Of a stretch of 64,000 bases of DNA, positions 1-9,712 are shown piece by piece. The position numbers and the translations under genes are program-made. The stretch is taken from contig NZ_CP015207.1 of the NCBI RefSeq assembly GCF_002101375.1, positions 496,001 through 560,000 on the forward strand, written 5' to 3'. Source of the stretch: Sporosarcina ureae (GTDB taxonomy: Bacteria; Bacillota; Bacilli; Bacillales_A; Planococcaceae). The notes below the pieces were generated by a model that worked only from the letters and a program-made list of their open reading frames with translations, was not told the origin of the DNA and did no database searches. How positions within the stretch are numbered: position 1 is the stretch's first letter; the number at the start of each line of letters is the position of its first letter.

Positions 1-631
1 TGCCTTTTACAGTACCGGAACCTTGAAGCAACTCATAACCCGTATTTTGATTCATCGTGCGACGTATATGTTTATTCGGTTCAATCCATTCTAACCGCTC
101 ACTTGTCCAACTTTCGGCAGGTTCAATCTCACCGATTATTTCATTGGAAAAGAGAGTCCGGTTTACCATTTCGACTGTATAAGGGTTCATCTCCACATTT
201 TCGGCGAAGTCCGTTAAAATAGCCGGCCCGTAGAAAGAGGAAATACCTGCCTTATGGCAAAATAAATGAGATATCGTGACATCAGAGTATCCGATGAATA
301 TCTTCGGATTGTTTTGTATTACTGTAAAGTCCACATAAGGAAGCAAGCGAATACTGTCTTCTCCCCCGATATTCGCAAAAATCGCTTTAATGGAAGGGTC
401 GCGAAATGCCGTCATCAGATCTTCAGCACGCGCTTTGGGGTTCTGATAAAGATAGTCGGCTCCCTTTAAACTGTTTGGCATCGGAACTACTGTCAATCCA
501 AAGACTTCCTCTAGCCTTTTTACACCTTGTTTATAACGCCACTTAAGCTCCGGTTCACCCGCGCCTCCCCATGATGGACTTACCGTCGCGACTGTATCTC
601 CCCGTTGAAGTGTAGTAGGTTTTGTCAGCAT
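1..631 (-). CDS. S66 family peptidase (LD-carboxypeptidase / MccF-like), 3' end outside window
   Basis: Partial gene read from an ATG at 631 (GGAGG 7 nt upstream) and open to the window edge, about 210 residues. The N-terminal region has the GDTVATVSPSW start typical of LD-carboxypeptidase/MccF proteins. The GYSD motif near residue 117 carries the expected nucleophilic serine of the S66 Ser-Glu-His triad; the Glu and His lie beyond the edge. Family members trim the terminal D-Ala from murein tetrapeptides or cleave amide-linked toxins such as microcin C. The motif spacing and the SSFYGPAIL segment fit the MccF-like branch, but I cannot choose the substrate. Confidence 0.85.
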   Translation of the reverse strand, partial: MLTKPTTLQRGDTVATVSPSWGGAGEPELKWRYKQGVKRLEEVFGLTVVPMPNSLKGADYLYQNPKARAEDLMTAFRDPSIKAIFANIGGEDSIRLLPYVDFTVIQNNPKIFIGYSDVTISHLFCHKAGISSFYGPAILTDFAENVEMNPYTVEMVNRTLFSNEIIGEIEPAESWTSERLEWIEPNKHIRRTMNQNTGYELLQGSGTVKG

Positions 632-689
632 ATTAAGCCTCCTTTTGATTGTCTTTCTTGACAATGTTAAACTTTCCTGTTTTCATACA

Positions 690-1286
690 TCACTTGATAC
701 CGGTCGATATAAACATCGTGGCATCCTCGTTTACGAAAATATTGTTTCCGCTATAGAAGTTTCTAATTTCAATATGGATAAAACCTACTTCTGTTAACAA
801 CTGCTTCAACTCTTCATGTACAAAACCATTATGAACTTTAGGATGATTCACTTTATCATTTTTCTCAAAATCGATAATAATTAATTTACCGCCATCAGTG
901 AGAGAATTATATAATTCTTGTACGATCTTTTTGGTATCCGGAACATGTAGAAGAACCAATGATACTAACACAATATCTGCCTGAAGTGTCGGACTTTCCT
1001 GAGTGAAATCAGTATAAAGAACTTTTGCATTTGTAATATCATTGCGAGAAATTTTAGCCTGTGCTACTTCCAACATCTGCTGTGATGAATCTACTAGCAA
1101 AATTGACTCCACCAAGTCCGATAATGCTAAACCAACGAGTCCTGTACCGCTTCCATAATCAATTAATGTTTTGGAACGACTGTGTTGTATTTCAGGCTTT
1201 ACTTCTTTCACTACTATCTTGGCTAATTCCTGCCGTTCTGCAGTATCATACCTTTTTGCCATTTGCTCGAAAAGATTTTCCTCCAT
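690..1286 (-). CDS. class I SAM-dependent methyltransferase
   Basis: A 198-residue protein with a Rossmann-type methyltransferase fold. Motif I is DYGSGTGLVG near residue 43, the acidic motif II is LLVDSS near residue 63, and LVSLVLLHV is the post-core strand. This is the length of small UbiE/BioC-like methyltransferases. The substrate cannot be told. The start is an ATG behind GGAGAG. It is a single gene between the S66 peptidase and a lipoprotein gene on the same strand, with a separate ribosome binding site and no overlap. Confidence 0.8.
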   Translation of the reverse strand: MEENLFEQMAKRYDTAERQELAKIVVKEVKPEIQHSRSKTLIDYGSGTGLVGLALSDLVESILLVDSSQQMLEVAQAKISRNDITNAKVLYTDFTQESPTLQADIVLVSLVLLHVPDTKKIVQELYNSLTDGGKLIIIDFEKNDKVNHPKVHNGFVHEELKQLLTEVGFIHIEIRNFYSGNNIFVNEDATMFISTGIK

Positions 1287-1360
1287 GCTTCACTCTCCAA
1301 ATTCATTTCTCTATCCTCTTTAATATATGTGCGTTGCAACTTTCAGGGGAAAGCGCATCT

Positions 1361-1711
1361 TTATTCTCCTATTTGTAATAAATATCTTTTTTCCACTTGC
1401 ATATAGTCCACAATTAACACATCATCGCGTTCATTTGTCACATAGATCTCGGCTCCGTCAGGGACATGCTTCGCCATGCCTTCAGAAACCTCACCAAGCT
1501 TGTCCCCTTTAGTCAATTTTTCAAATTCAGTCCAGTCAATATTTGTTTTATACACCTTGCCGTCATACTCCAACAAATCAGCAGTCGGATCTTGTTTCAA
1601 TACTTGTTTCTTCGTTAAATATCCACCCTCTTGCTCCCCTGGGCTGCTAGCACAAGCCGCAAATGCACCTGATAATATAAGCATCAATAAAATAACCGCG
1701 ATACGCTTCAT
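1361..1711 (-). CDS. small lipoprotein, about 116 aa
   Basis: The N-terminus is a short basic and hydrophobic signal ending in AFAAC, a type II lipobox with the acylated cysteine near residue 19, so the product should be anchored to the outer face of the membrane. The mature part is small and charged, with no enzyme motif; it contains NIDWTEFEKLTKGDKLG and a terminal segment VEKRYLLQIGE. Similar short lipoproteins of unknown role are common in Bacillaceae. Two ATGs lie in tandem; the second (1711) has the better 6-nt spacing from GGAGG. Confidence 0.7.
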   Translation of the reverse strand: MKRIAVILLMLILSGAFAACASSPGEQEGGYLTKKQVLKQDPTADLLEYDGKVYKTNIDWTEFEKLTKGDKLGEVSEGMAKHVPDGAEIYVTNERDDVLIVDYMQVEKRYLLQIGE

Positions 1712-1750
1712 CATACACCTCCTGACTTTCAGTTCTGATTCAGTTTTGTA

Positions 1751-2005
1751 TTACATCATAGAAGCTTTGAGATAAATATAAACAATGAACATTACAGGAA
1801 TAAATGTGATAAGTAATCCGATAGCCCGTCCCTTTTTCTTCAATTGCAAGACGAGACCAATTGCCCAAATAGCTGCTAAACCAAGTATCATGAAATTATT
1901 GGTGGAACCTTCCCCCATACCGCTGATTCCAAAACCTACCACACTATTTATTATTACGAATACACCCGAAAGTAGATTCACTGCAATCCATATGATCCGT
2001 TTCAA
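1751..2005 (-). CDS. small integral membrane protein, 84 aa
   Basis: It starts with TTG at 2005 behind GGAAGG. Three hydrophobic segments are visible: residues about 4-30, 37-53 and 61-80, with a KKKGR loop between the last two. It has no recognised domain. Its position just upstream of the lipoprotein gene on the same strand suggests co-transcription, but nothing in the sequence points to a function. Confidence 0.6.
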   Translation of the reverse strand: MKRIIWIAVNLLSGVFVIINSVVGFGISGMGEGSTNNFMILGLAAIWAIGLVLQLKKKGRAIGLLITFIPVMFIVYIYLKASMM

Positions 2006-2026
2006 TAACCTTCCACCCCATTTCAG

Positions 2027-2512
2027 TCAAATCACTAGCACCATCTGAACTGTCTTCATTGGATGCCCAGCAAAATCCTCATCAAATTTTTTAACCACTT
2101 TAAATCCTTTCGCTTCATAAAACTGCAGTCCTATCCTATTTTCTTTCTCCACCTCTACTATAATTTCTGTTGAGTCCGCAAGCTCATCCATACCTCTCTT
2201 TAACAACGCTGTCCCCATACCTTTGCGCTGTTTGTCGGGATAAAAATATATCGCGCGCAGTTCCACTCTGCCTGTTTCATCTGCAGGGGAAAAATCCACA
2301 AATCCAGCTACTTCACCTTCAGTCTCCGCAACCCACATATGTGAACTACCCAAACGCTTCTTCAGCATCTCGTCACTATACGCCACCCGGAGAAAATCAT
2401 CCTGTATCTCCCGGGGAATAATCGCCGCATACGTAGCACGCCAACTTTCCACCGCGATATCACGCACAATCACAATATCCTTTTCCCCCATCTCGCGAAC
2501 AAAAAAATCCAT
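2027..2512 (-). CDS. GNAT family N-acetyltransferase
   Basis: About 161 residues with a GNAT fold: a beta-strand VELRAIYFYPD followed by the acetyl-CoA pyrophosphate loop KQRKGMGTALL (motif A, R/QxxGxG/A), then the C-terminal YEAKGFKVV segment (motif B). The start at 2512 follows GGGAGGG; the three-residue upstream extension would overlap this ribosome binding site. The acceptor substrate is unknown. A 34-bp perfect inverted repeat lies 55 nt upstream. Confidence 0.82.
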   Translation of the reverse strand: MDFFVREMGEKDIVIVRDIAVESWRATYAAIIPREIQDDFLRVAYSDEMLKKRLGSSHMWVAETEGEVAGFVDFSPADETGRVELRAIYFYPDKQRKGMGTALLKRGMDELADSTEIIVEVEKENRIGLQFYEAKGFKVVKKFDEDFAGHPMKTVQMVLVI

Positions 2513-2566
2513 ATACACCCTCCCACCTTGATTCTAAATATTGTGAATTCAATTATACCCATAACT

Positions 2567-2600
2567 ATCCAGTAATACTATCCATAGGGTATTACTGGAT
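2567..2600. repeat. 34-bp inverted repeat with 12-nt perfect arms
   Basis: Arms ATCCAGTAATAC and GTATTACTGGAT are separated by 10 nt. It has no flanking T-run, and on the minus strand a TATAAT box follows it by about 10 nt, just upstream of the acetyltransferase gene. It is therefore more likely an operator than a terminator. Confidence 0.5.
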
Positions 2601-2676
2601 GTTATTAAGATTATTTTTGGAGAGTAAATTTTGACTTCAGTTTGGGTTTAAACTATTTCTTCTTCCCACACAATGC

Positions 2677-2717
2677 AAAAAGCCCACTCAACAGCATCAC
2701 ACTGTCGAATGGGCTTT
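2677..2717 (-). terminator. Rho-independent terminator of valS
   Basis: On the minus strand AAAGCCCATTCGACAG pairs with CTGTTGAGTGGGCTTT and is followed by a T-run. It starts about 20 nt beyond the valS stop codon. Confidence 0.85.
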
Positions 2718-2735
2718 AACTATCTATACACCAAT

Positions 2736-5381
2736 TTAAATCTCCTTCAGTTCAGCAATACGACGCTCAACTGCCGCATACTTCTCCAAATAATCCTTCT
2801 CTTTGGCACGCTCTTCCTCAACAACCGACTCAGGCGCTTTGGCAGTAAATCGTTCATTCGACAACTTGCCCTGAACCCGCTTCACTTCACCTTGCCACTT
2901 GCCAAGCTCTTTCGTCAAACGAGCCAACTCTTCCTCAATATCAATCAATCCCTCAAGTGGTAAGTACAACTCTGCACCTGTCACGACAGCTGACATTGTC
3001 TTACCTGGCGCATTCACCTTCACACCAATTGTCAGCGTCTCTGGATTACAGAATCGCTCCAAATAGTTACGGTTCTCTTCAAGTACCGCCACTGTCTTCT
3101 CGTCTTTAGCTGAAATATACAAATCGACTTTACGACTCATCGGTGTATTTACTTCTGCACGGATATTGCGTACTGATTTGATGATATCCATCAATAATTT
3201 CATATCTGAAGCACGAGACTTGTCCATGATTGCCGTATCTACTTCAGGCCACTTCGCCACTGTGATGGACTCCCCTTCATGCGGAAGGTTCTGCCAAATC
3301 TCTTCTGTAATGAAAGGCATCAATGGATGCAATAAACGCATCGTTTGATCCAGAACATGTGCAAGAACCGAACGTGTCATTTTTTTCGCCGCTTCGTCTT
3401 CACCGTATAGTGGCAATTTCGCCATTTCGATATACCAGTCACAGAAGTCATCCCAGATGAAGTTATATAACGCGCGGCCCATTTCACCGAATTCATACCG
3501 GTCAGCCAAGCTAGTTACCGATTCAATTGTTTCATTCAGACGAGTTAAAATCCATGCATCTGCAACAGATTTCTTTCCTGACAAATCAATTTCCTCATAC
3601 TTCATACCATCCATATTCATTAATGCGAAACGGGAAGCGTTCCAAATTTTATTGGCAAAGTTCCAGATTGCTTCTACTTTTTCTGTAGAGTAACGTAGAT
3701 CTTGTCCTGGTGAAGAACCAGTTGCCAAGAAGTAACGCAATGCATCTGCACCATACTGCTCAATTACGTCCATTGGATCTACACCGTTGCCGAGAGATTT
3801 AGACATTTTTCGCCCGTCTTCCGCGCGTACTAATCCGTGGATTAAGACATCCTTGAATGGACGCTCTTCCGTGAATTCGAGGGCTTGGAAGATCATGCGG
3901 GACACCCAAAAGAAGATAATATCATATCCTGTAACAAGGGCATCTGTTGGGTAATATTTTTTGAACGTTTCGCTGTCAACGTCTGGCCAGCCCATAGTTG
4001 AAAACGGCCATAAGGCAGATGAGAACCAAGTATCTAGTACATCATTGTCCTGAGTCCAGTTTTCTTCATCAGCCGGAGCTTCTTGACCCACATAAATTTC
4101 ACCTGTCGTGTTATGATACCAAGCCGGAATTCGGTGGCCCCACCATAGTTGACGAGAAATACACCAGTCATGGACATTTTCCATCCATCCTAAGTAAGTT
4201 TTCTCGAAACGTTCAGGAACAAACGTCACTTTTTCTTCTTCGTTTTTCTGCAGTTTGATTGCTTGCTCAGCAAGTGGCTGCATATTGACGAACCATTGTG
4301 TAGATAAATACGGCTCCACTACTGCGCCACTTCGTTCCGAGTGTCCGACAGAGTGCATATGATCTTCAATTTCAAATAGCACATTCATTTCTTGTAGGTC
4401 TTTGACGATTTGCTTACGGCATTCGAAACGATCCATACCTTCATACTTGCCTGCTAATTTATTCATCGTACCGTCTTCATTCATGACGAGCACGCGTGGC
4501 AAGTTGTGACGGTTACCTATTTCAAAGTCATTCGGGTCATGTGCTGGTGTAATTTTCACTGCACCGCTTCCAAAATCCATTTCGACGTAGTCATCCGCTA
4601 CGATCGGAATCTCGCGTCCTACGATTGGCAATTTGACCATCTTTCCGATTAAATGCTGGTAGCGTTCGTCATCGGGGTGAACTGCAACAGCTGTATCACC
4701 GAGCATCGTTTCGGGACGTGTTGTCGCTATTTCAATCGATCCTGTGCCATCTGCCAATGGGTAACGCATATGATAGAATGCACCTTGCACATCTTTATGA
4801 ATAACTTCAATATCAGATATCGCTGTCTTCGTTGCAGGATCCCAGTTGATGATATACTCTCCGCGGTAGATAAGCTTTTTCTCATACAACTTAACGAATA
4901 CTTCACGTACTGCTTTTGACAATCCTTCATCCAAAGTAAAGCGCTCTTGTGAGTAATCAAGGGCCAGACCAAGCTTCGCCCACTGAGCACGGATATGGCT
5001 CGCGTATTCTTCTTTCCACTTCCATGTTTCTTGCACGAAGTTTTCGCGTCCAAGATCATAACGCGTTTTGCCATCAGCGCGAAGTTTTTCCTCTACTCTC
5101 GCTTGTGTTGCAATTCCAGCGTGGTCCATTCCCGGCAACCACAGTGCGTCATAGCCTTGCATACGCTTCATGCGGATGAGCATATCTTGTAAAGTCGTAT
5201 CCCATGCGTGTCCCAAATGAAGTTTCCCTGTGACGTTCGGTGGTGGGATAACAATTGTATACGGTTCTTTTTCGCTTTTTACATCCGATTCAAAATACTT
5301 ACCTTCAAGCCACCATTCATAACGTCCTTTTTCAACTGCCTGCGGATCGTATTTGGTCGGCATCGTCAATTCGTCAGTCAT
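2736..5381 (-). CDS. valS: valine--tRNA ligase
   Basis: A full-length class I valyl-tRNA synthetase of 881 residues, which charges tRNA-Val in the cytoplasm. The HIGH motif is HLGH at residues 55-58 and the KMSKS motif is at 525-529. The CP1 editing domain includes [15 protein letters not shown] from about residue 220. The tRNA-binding Val-RS C-terminal arm is a coiled coil of about 70 residues ([20 protein letters not shown] onwards). The start at 5381 has GGAGGAAATGA upstream. A longer in-frame reading to 5429 would run into the T-box terminator hairpin, so I rejected it. In Bacillus a folC gene follows valS; here none does before the terminator. Confidence 0.98.
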   Translation of the reverse strand: MTDELTMPTKYDPQAVEKGRYEWWLEGKYFESDVKSEKEPYTIVIPPPNVTGKLHLGHAWDTTLQDMLIRMKRMQGYDALWLPGMDHAGIATQARVEEKLRADGKTRYDLGRENFVQETWKWKEEYASHIRAQWAKLGLALDYSQERFTLDEGLSKAVREVFVKLYEKKLIYRGEYIINWDPATKTAISDIEVIHKDVQGAFYHMRYPLADGTGSIEIATTRPETMLGDTAVAVHPDDERYQHLIGKMVKLPIVGREIPIVADDYVEMDFGSGAVKITPAHDPNDFEIGNRHNLPRVLVMNEDGTMNKLAGKYEGMDRFECRKQIVKDLQEMNVLFEIEDHMHSVGHSERSGAVVEPYLSTQWFVNMQPLAEQAIKLQKNEEEKVTFVPERFEKTYLGWMENVHDWCISRQLWWGHRIPAWYHNTTGEIYVGQEAPADEENWTQDNDVLDTWFSSALWPFSTMGWPDVDSETFKKYYPTDALVTGYDIIFFWVSRMIFQALEFTEERPFKDVLIHGLVRAEDGRKMSKSLGNGVDPMDVIEQYGADALRYFLATGSSPGQDLRYSTEKVEAIWNFANKIWNASRFALMNMDGMKYEEIDLSGKKSVADAWILTRLNETIESVTSLADRYEFGEMGRALYNFIWDDFCDWYIEMAKLPLYGEDEAAKKMTRSVLAHVLDQTMRLLHPLMPFITEEIWQNLPHEGESITVAKWPEVDTAIMDKSRASDMKLLMDIIKSVRNIRAEVNTPMSRKVDLYISAKDEKTVAVLEENRNYLERFCNPETLTIGVKVNAPGKTMSAVVTGAELYLPLEGLIDIEEELARLTKELGKWQGEVKRVQGKLSNERFTAKAPESVVEEERAKEKDYLEKYAAVERRIAELKEI

Positions 5382-5403
5382 TTCATTTCCTCCTTCAAAT
5401 AAA

Positions 5404-5668
5404 AAGGGATACAAAAAAGCCCCACTCATCCCGGTAAAAGGACGAAGGAGCTCGTGGTACCACCTTTATTTATGAACGCTAAAAAAGCATTACATCTTCA
5501 TGATTGGGTAACGGTCTACACCGGTTCCTGCTACTTACATTTCACAAAAACTGCTCATAGGGGACTTCCATATGCGGTTTCCAGGTACGTTCCACCAATC
5601 GCACCCTCTCTAAAGAAAACAGTTCACATGTACTTTCCTACTCTTCGCATTTATATTCATATACCCAC
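5404..5668 (-). promoter_or_regulatory. T-box riboswitch (valine, GUC specifier)
   Basis: The leader before valS contains the T-box sequence AAGGTGGTACCACGAGC at about 5449-5465, which pairs with the uncharged tRNA acceptor end. It is followed by an intrinsic terminator (GAGCTCC... to GGGGC and a T-run, about 5411-5452). In Stem I the distal-loop motif GAGGGTGCGATTGGTGG is visible, and the specifier context reads GGAA-GTC-CCC, i.e. a valine codon in the usual GAA-NNN position. Uncharged tRNA-Val should stabilise the antiterminator and allow valS transcription. Confidence 0.92.
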
Positions 5669-5669
5669 T

Positions 5670-5699
5670 ATTATAAGCGAAACATGTAGAGTCCGTCAA
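5670..5699 (-). promoter_or_regulatory. sigma-A promoter of the valS leader
   Basis: TTGACG at 5694-5699, an 18-nt spacer and TATAAT at 5670-5675 (minus strand) lie directly upstream of the T-box leader. Confidence 0.8.
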
Positions 5700-5734
5700 C
5701 TGAATAGTAGTCTATAGAGAAAGGATGGTGAATT

Positions 5735-5926
5735 ATGAGAAGAGGTTATAATCCCTACCTATTGCCGCCGTGGCTTCGGAAAACAAGATTTTACTGCAAA
5801 GGCTGTATCATTCCATTAACCGTGTTTCAGTTGATTCGATTACTAATTGTCCCGACCACTGGTGACTTTTTATTATTTTGCTTATTCGCTGCTTTGTCCT
5901 TCTGCTTCTACAAAAACATTATTTGA
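5735..5926 (+). CDS. small membrane protein, 63 aa
   Basis: It starts with ATG at 5735, 7 nt after AAAGGATGG. The basic, aromatic N-terminus (RRGYNPYLLPPWLRKTRFYCKG) is followed by two hydrophobic stretches, residues about 26-38 and 43-58. The last 45 nt overlap the 3' end of the convergent SpoVID-like gene. The clear ribosome binding site and the membrane-protein composition support it as a real gene; the overlap lowers confidence. No function is recognised. Confidence 0.55.
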   Translation: MRRGYNPYLLPPWLRKTRFYCKGCIIPLTVFQLIRLLIVPTTGDFLLFCLFAALSFCFYKNII

Positions 5927-6505
5927 ATGGAAGATCTTTCTCGTTATATCGTCATCCATCTCGGCGATGTATAAGAGAAAGTCTTCCATTTCATTATTTA
6001 CTTGCTCAACTGCACGATCTGCATTGGCGAGAAACTCCAAATGGGATGTCGATGCAGCTACGAACTGTGATGCTGCTGGCTCTTCTTCAATTGCAACCGG
6101 TTCTTGTACAGGCTCTTCCTTTTTCAATTGAACGGTCCACTCAAGTTTCAATCCTCCATCTTCCAGTGATGAAGATTTGATGTCTTGCACTTCAAGTTGC
6201 AAATCGCCATCGAGTTCTACTGGTAGATCAACATTCAAAGGCACAGCATATTCAAAATACCCTTTATTGTTTTCTACTTCTACGTCATTAATGACTAATA
6301 CATCTTCAGGTGCCAATTCTACTTGTTTATCTGCATCAAATACAACGTTTGCTGCAATATGATAGATCCCTTGCAAACGAATTGCTTCTTCTGTACGTTC
6401 TTCTGTAAATCCTGGTGTCACCTTTACCTCAGCCGATTCAGCAAATGCCCCGTACTCAACAGGGAAATAAAAAGACTCTTGCAATGTCCATTGATGCGTC
6501 GTCAT
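5882..6505 (-). CDS. SpoVID-like spore coat assembly protein, short form without LysM
   Basis: A 207-residue acidic protein in the place that spoVID takes in Bacillus subtilis, between hemL and valS. The N-terminal half (WTLQESFYFPVEYG, then alternating strands with GIYHIAANVVF and a block near NKGYFEYAVPLNVDLP) fits the beta-rich N-terminal domain of SpoVID, which guides coat encasement of the forespore. The rest is a short Glu/Pro-rich linker and a helical tail. B. subtilis SpoVID is about 575 residues with a C-terminal LysM domain; that part is missing here, with no frameshifted remainder. AAGGAG precedes the ATG. The assignment rests on synteny and domain shape. Confidence 0.65.
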   Translation of the reverse strand: MTTHQWTLQESFYFPVEYGAFAESAEVKVTPGFTEERTEEAIRLQGIYHIAANVVFDADKQVELAPEDVLVINDVEVENNKGYFEYAVPLNVDLPVELDGDLQLEVQDIKSSSLEDGGLKLEWTVQLKKEEPVQEPVAIEEEPAASQFVAASTSHLEFLANADRAVEQVNNEMEDFLLYIAEMDDDITRKIFHSNNVFVEAEGQSSE

Positions 6506-6632
6506 TTTCGCTTCACTCCTTTTCTTAACTCAGGCTACTATATGAAGAAATGAGGCAGTTTAGAAGTGATGCATAGCGTAGAGTGTGAATAAAGTGATCG
6601 CAACAGCGTTACCTCCCGCAAAGTACATACAT

Positions 6633-6667
6633 AAAAAAGCGCCAAGCAATAAAATCTGCCTGACGCT
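6633..6667 (-). terminator. Rho-independent terminator of hemL
   Basis: AAGCGTCAGGCA pairs with TGCTTGGCGCTT on the minus strand and is followed by six T. It closes the heme gene run. Confidence 0.85.
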
Positions 6668-6673
6668 TCAAAA

Positions 6674-7969
6674 TTATCGTTTCAATTTCGCAAATACCGT
6701 ATGGAATGCTTCCACAGTTTTCGCGATATGCTCTTCTGTGTGAGCTGCCGACAAGAACATACCTTCAAATTGGGAAGGTGGTAAGAAAATACCTTCTTCC
6801 GCCATCAGACGGTAATATTCTGCAAACAATTCTAAATCGGATGTTTTCGCTTTATCGTAGTTATTGACACGTTGATCTGTAAAGAAGAACCCGATCATTG
6901 AACCGGCACGGTTGACGGTATGTGGAATATTATTAGCTTTCGCTGCTGCGCGGAAACCTTCTTCCAACTGATCACCAAGCTTGATGAAGTGTTCGTATGT
7001 TTTCGGTGTCAACTTTCTCAACGTCGCAATACCTGCTGTCATCGCTAACGGGTTACCAGACAATGTACCCGCCTGATAAATAGTTCCCGCAGGCGCTACA
7101 TGCTCCATAATTTCGCGAGAACCGCCATACGCTCCTACAGGTAGTCCGCCACCGATTACTTTACCAAGACATGTAAGGTCAGGTTTAATATTGAAATGAC
7201 CTTGTGCACATTTATATCCTACACGGAACCCAGTCATTACTTCATCAAAAATCAGTAAAGAACCATTTTCTTCTGTCAACTCACGTAAGCCTTTAAGGAA
7301 GCCGTTATCTGGTCCTACAACACCCATATTTCCTGCAACCGGTTCTACAATAATTGCAGCTAAATCGTCTCCATACTCTTTAATAGCCAATTTAACACTT
7401 TCAAGATCGTTGTACGGCACCGTAATCGTGTTTTGTGCAATCGATTCAGGCACCCCCGGGCTATCAGGTAAACCTAATGTAGCGACACCCGATCCTGCTT
7501 TAATTAGCAAGGAATCCGCATGTCCGTGATAGCAACCTTCGAATTTAAGGATTTTATTACGCTTCGTATAGCCACGTGCTAAACGAAGAGCACTCATTGT
7601 TGCTTCCGTACCAGAAGACACCATACGCACCATCTCGATGGATGGTACACGGTCGATTACGAGCTCTGCCAATTCATTTTCCAGAAGAGTAGGTGCTCCA
7701 AAACTTGTGCCTGTTTCAGCTACTTTCTGTATTGCAGATACCACGTCAGGATGTGTGTGTCCAAGGATTAGAGGACCCCAAGATAGTACATAATCAATAT
7801 ATTCATTGCCATCGATATCTTTAATGATCGCACCTTTACCACTTTCCATGAAGATCGGATCCATATTAACTGATTTGAATGCACGTACTGGTGAGTTGAC
7901 GCCACCTGGCATTAAATCAACTGCTATTTTAAACGCTTGTTCAGATTTCGTATATGTTTTTTGTCCCAT
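6674..7969 (-). CDS. hemL: glutamate-1-semialdehyde 2,1-aminomutase
   Basis: This PLP enzyme converts glutamate-1-semialdehyde to 5-aminolevulinate, the second step of the C5 heme route. The protein has 431 residues, the usual length. The PLP lysine is in [13 protein letters not shown] near residue 263, and [11 protein letters not shown] carries the aspartate that contacts the pyridine ring. GGAGGAGAAG, overlapping the hemB stop region, sets the ATG at 7969; the 13 residues upstream of it would lie inside hemB. It is the last gene of the hem run. Confidence 0.97.
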   Translation of the reverse strand: MGQKTYTKSEQAFKIAVDLMPGGVNSPVRAFKSVNMDPIFMESGKGAIIKDIDGNEYIDYVLSWGPLILGHTHPDVVSAIQKVAETGTSFGAPTLLENELAELVIDRVPSIEMVRMVSSGTEATMSALRLARGYTKRNKILKFEGCYHGHADSLLIKAGSGVATLGLPDSPGVPESIAQNTITVPYNDLESVKLAIKEYGDDLAAIIVEPVAGNMGVVGPDNGFLKGLRELTEENGSLLIFDEVMTGFRVGYKCAQGHFNIKPDLTCLGKVIGGGLPVGAYGGSREIMEHVAPAGTIYQAGTLSGNPLAMTAGIATLRKLTPKTYEHFIKLGDQLEEGFRAAAKANNIPHTVNRAGSMIGFFFTDQRVNNYDKAKTSDLELFAEYYRLMAEEGIFLPPSQFEGMFLSAAHTEEHIAKTVEAFHTVFAKLKR

Positions 7970-7970
7970 A

Positions 7971-8951
7971 TTACTTCTCCTCCAACCAGCGAGCAGCATC
8001 TTTTGCATGATATGTCATGATGATATCTGCGCCTGCACGCTTCATACTTGTTAACGTTTCTAATACAATTTTCTTCTCGTCTACCCAGCCGTTTAATGCA
8101 GCAGCTTTGACCATTGCATATTCTCCACTGACGTTATACGCCACGACAGGCAAGAGCACATGATTCTTTACGTCGCGAATGATATCGAGGTAAGACAATG
8201 CGGGTTTAACAATTAAGAAATCCGCGCCTTCAAGAATATCAGACTCCGCTTCACGCATAGCTTCCATACGGTTTGCCGGGTCCATTTGATACGTTTTACG
8301 ATCGCCAAATTGCGGTGTGGATTGTGCGGCTTCACGGAATGGACCGTAATAAGCAGATGCATATTTAACCGCATACGACATGATCGGAATGTTTTGGAAT
8401 CCTGCATCATCTAGCGCTTGACGGATAACAGCGACAAAACCGTCCATCATATTCGACGGCGCAATAATATCAGCCCCCGCTTTCGCTTGACTAACCGCTG
8501 TCTTCGCAAGCAATACAAGACTGGCATCATTATCTACATCCTGGTCATGAATAACGCCACAGTGACCATGGTCTGTATACTCGCATAGACAAGTATCTGC
8601 CACTACTACTAATTCCGGGTGACGTTCTTTCACTGCGCGTGTTGCACGCTGAATGATTCCTTCGTCGTCATACGCTTCAGAACCGGTTGCGTCCTTTTCG
8701 GAAGGTATACCGAATAAAATAATAGATGAAATTCCCAATTCGACTACTTCATCCGTTTCTTTTAATAATAAATCAATAGAAAACTGATCTACTCCTGGCA
8801 TAGAAGCGATTGGATTGCGCACATTCTCGCCTTCTGTAACAAAGATAGGATAAATGAAATCCGCTGCTTTAATTTCTGTCTCTCTTACCATCGCTCGAAC
8901 GGTAGGATGTGTACGAAGCCTACGATGACGCTTAAATTCTATTGGATTCAA
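7971..8951 (-). CDS. hemB: delta-aminolevulinic acid dehydratase (porphobilinogen synthase)
   Basis: It condenses two 5-aminolevulinates to porphobilinogen. The 326-residue protein has the zinc-binding cysteine cluster [15 protein letters not shown] and the two Schiff-base lysine segments [14 protein letters not shown] and [13 protein letters not shown], so it is a zinc-type enzyme. It starts with TTG at 8951, preceded by GGGAG; the TTGA overlaps the hemD stop by 4 nt, implying translational coupling. Confidence 0.97.
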   Translation of the reverse strand: MNPIEFKRHRRLRTHPTVRAMVRETEIKAADFIYPIFVTEGENVRNPIASMPGVDQFSIDLLLKETDEVVELGISSIILFGIPSEKDATGSEAYDDEGIIQRATRAVKERHPELVVVADTCLCEYTDHGHCGVIHDQDVDNDASLVLLAKTAVSQAKAGADIIAPSNMMDGFVAVIRQALDDAGFQNIPIMSYAVKYASAYYGPFREAAQSTPQFGDRKTYQMDPANRMEAMREAESDILEGADFLIVKPALSYLDIIRDVKNHVLLPVVAYNVSGEYAMVKAAALNGWVDEKKIVLETLTSMKRAGADIIMTYHAKDAARWLEEK

Positions 8952-9712
8952 TTGAATTCTCCCTTTCGTTTGGCCAGCTCATGGACTAGCTCGACTAATG
9001 TATACGTTTCCGGCTTGACGTGAACAGGTGCACCCACTTTTAACAGTGCACGTTCCGTAACATGTCCGATTGCACAAACCGTGAAACCAAACCACGTCGT
9101 TTTCGGTGCAATACGTGTAGAAAACACATCCACCGCCGACGGACTTGCGAACAACACGGACACCTGACTTTTTTGAAGTATAAAACGACTCAATTTATCT
9201 ATTTCATTCGTTGCACTTTTAGTCTCATAGACTGTCCATTCTGAAACATGAAACGGCAACTCCTCACGAATCAAACTGCCAGCGAGAGTGCCTTTCAAAA
9301 AGACCACGTGTAATCGCTCTGACATTTCCGGATTAAACTGTTTGACAAAAACATCTGCACTAAACACGCTTGGAATGAAAGATACTTCAAAACCGAGTCG
9401 ATCTAATGCAGCTGCTGTCCGAGTTCCGACTGCGGCAACTTTTCCGTTAAACACATCAGCCGTTACATTGAACCGCAACATTTTTGAACGGAACGCTGCA
9501 ACTGCTGATTGACTCGTAAAAATGAGCCAATCAGCTTTCATTGCTTGTTGCAACTTTTGCTGATCAGCCTTCTTCTGTATTTCTCCCACTTCAATTAGCG
9601 GAATTGAAACCGGAATGCCACCGTACTTTTTTACAAGTTCGGCAGCTTCCGCAGATTTTGGTGTTCCGGTGAAAATAACCGTTTCTCCTGCTAACGGTAA
9701 TGCGTTACGCAT
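8948..9712 (-). CDS. hemD: uroporphyrinogen-III synthase
   Basis: It closes and inverts ring D of hydroxymethylbilane. The 254-residue protein is poorly conserved, as usual for HemD, but has the bilobed pattern: ETVIFTGTP at the N-terminus, [14 protein letters not shown] near residue 83, and [12 protein letters not shown] near 184. Synteny between hemC and hemB settles the call. It overlaps hemC by 8 nt and hemB by 4 nt. Confidence 0.93.
   Translation of the reverse strand: MRNALPLAGETVIFTGTPKSAEAAELVKKYGGIPVSIPLIEVGEIQKKADQQKLQQAMKADWLIFTSQSAVAAFRSKMLRFNVTADVFNGKVAAVGTRTAAALDRLGFEVSFIPSVFSADVFVKQFNPEMSERLHVVFLKGTLAGSLIREELPFHVSEWTVYETKSATNEIDKLSRFILQKSQVSVLFASPSAVDVFSTRIAPKTTWFGFTVCAIGHVTERALLKVGAPVHVKPETYTLVELVHELAKRKGEFN

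Noticed and set aside
5382..5429. In-frame N-terminal extension of valS (16 codons)
   Set aside because: It lies over the T-box terminator hairpin and has no ribosome binding site, while GGAGG precedes the ATG at 5381.
6533..6622. Short minus-strand ORF after GGGAGGTAACG near 6600
   Set aside because: The peptide (about 22 residues) has no protein-like composition and starts from TTG between two solid genes.
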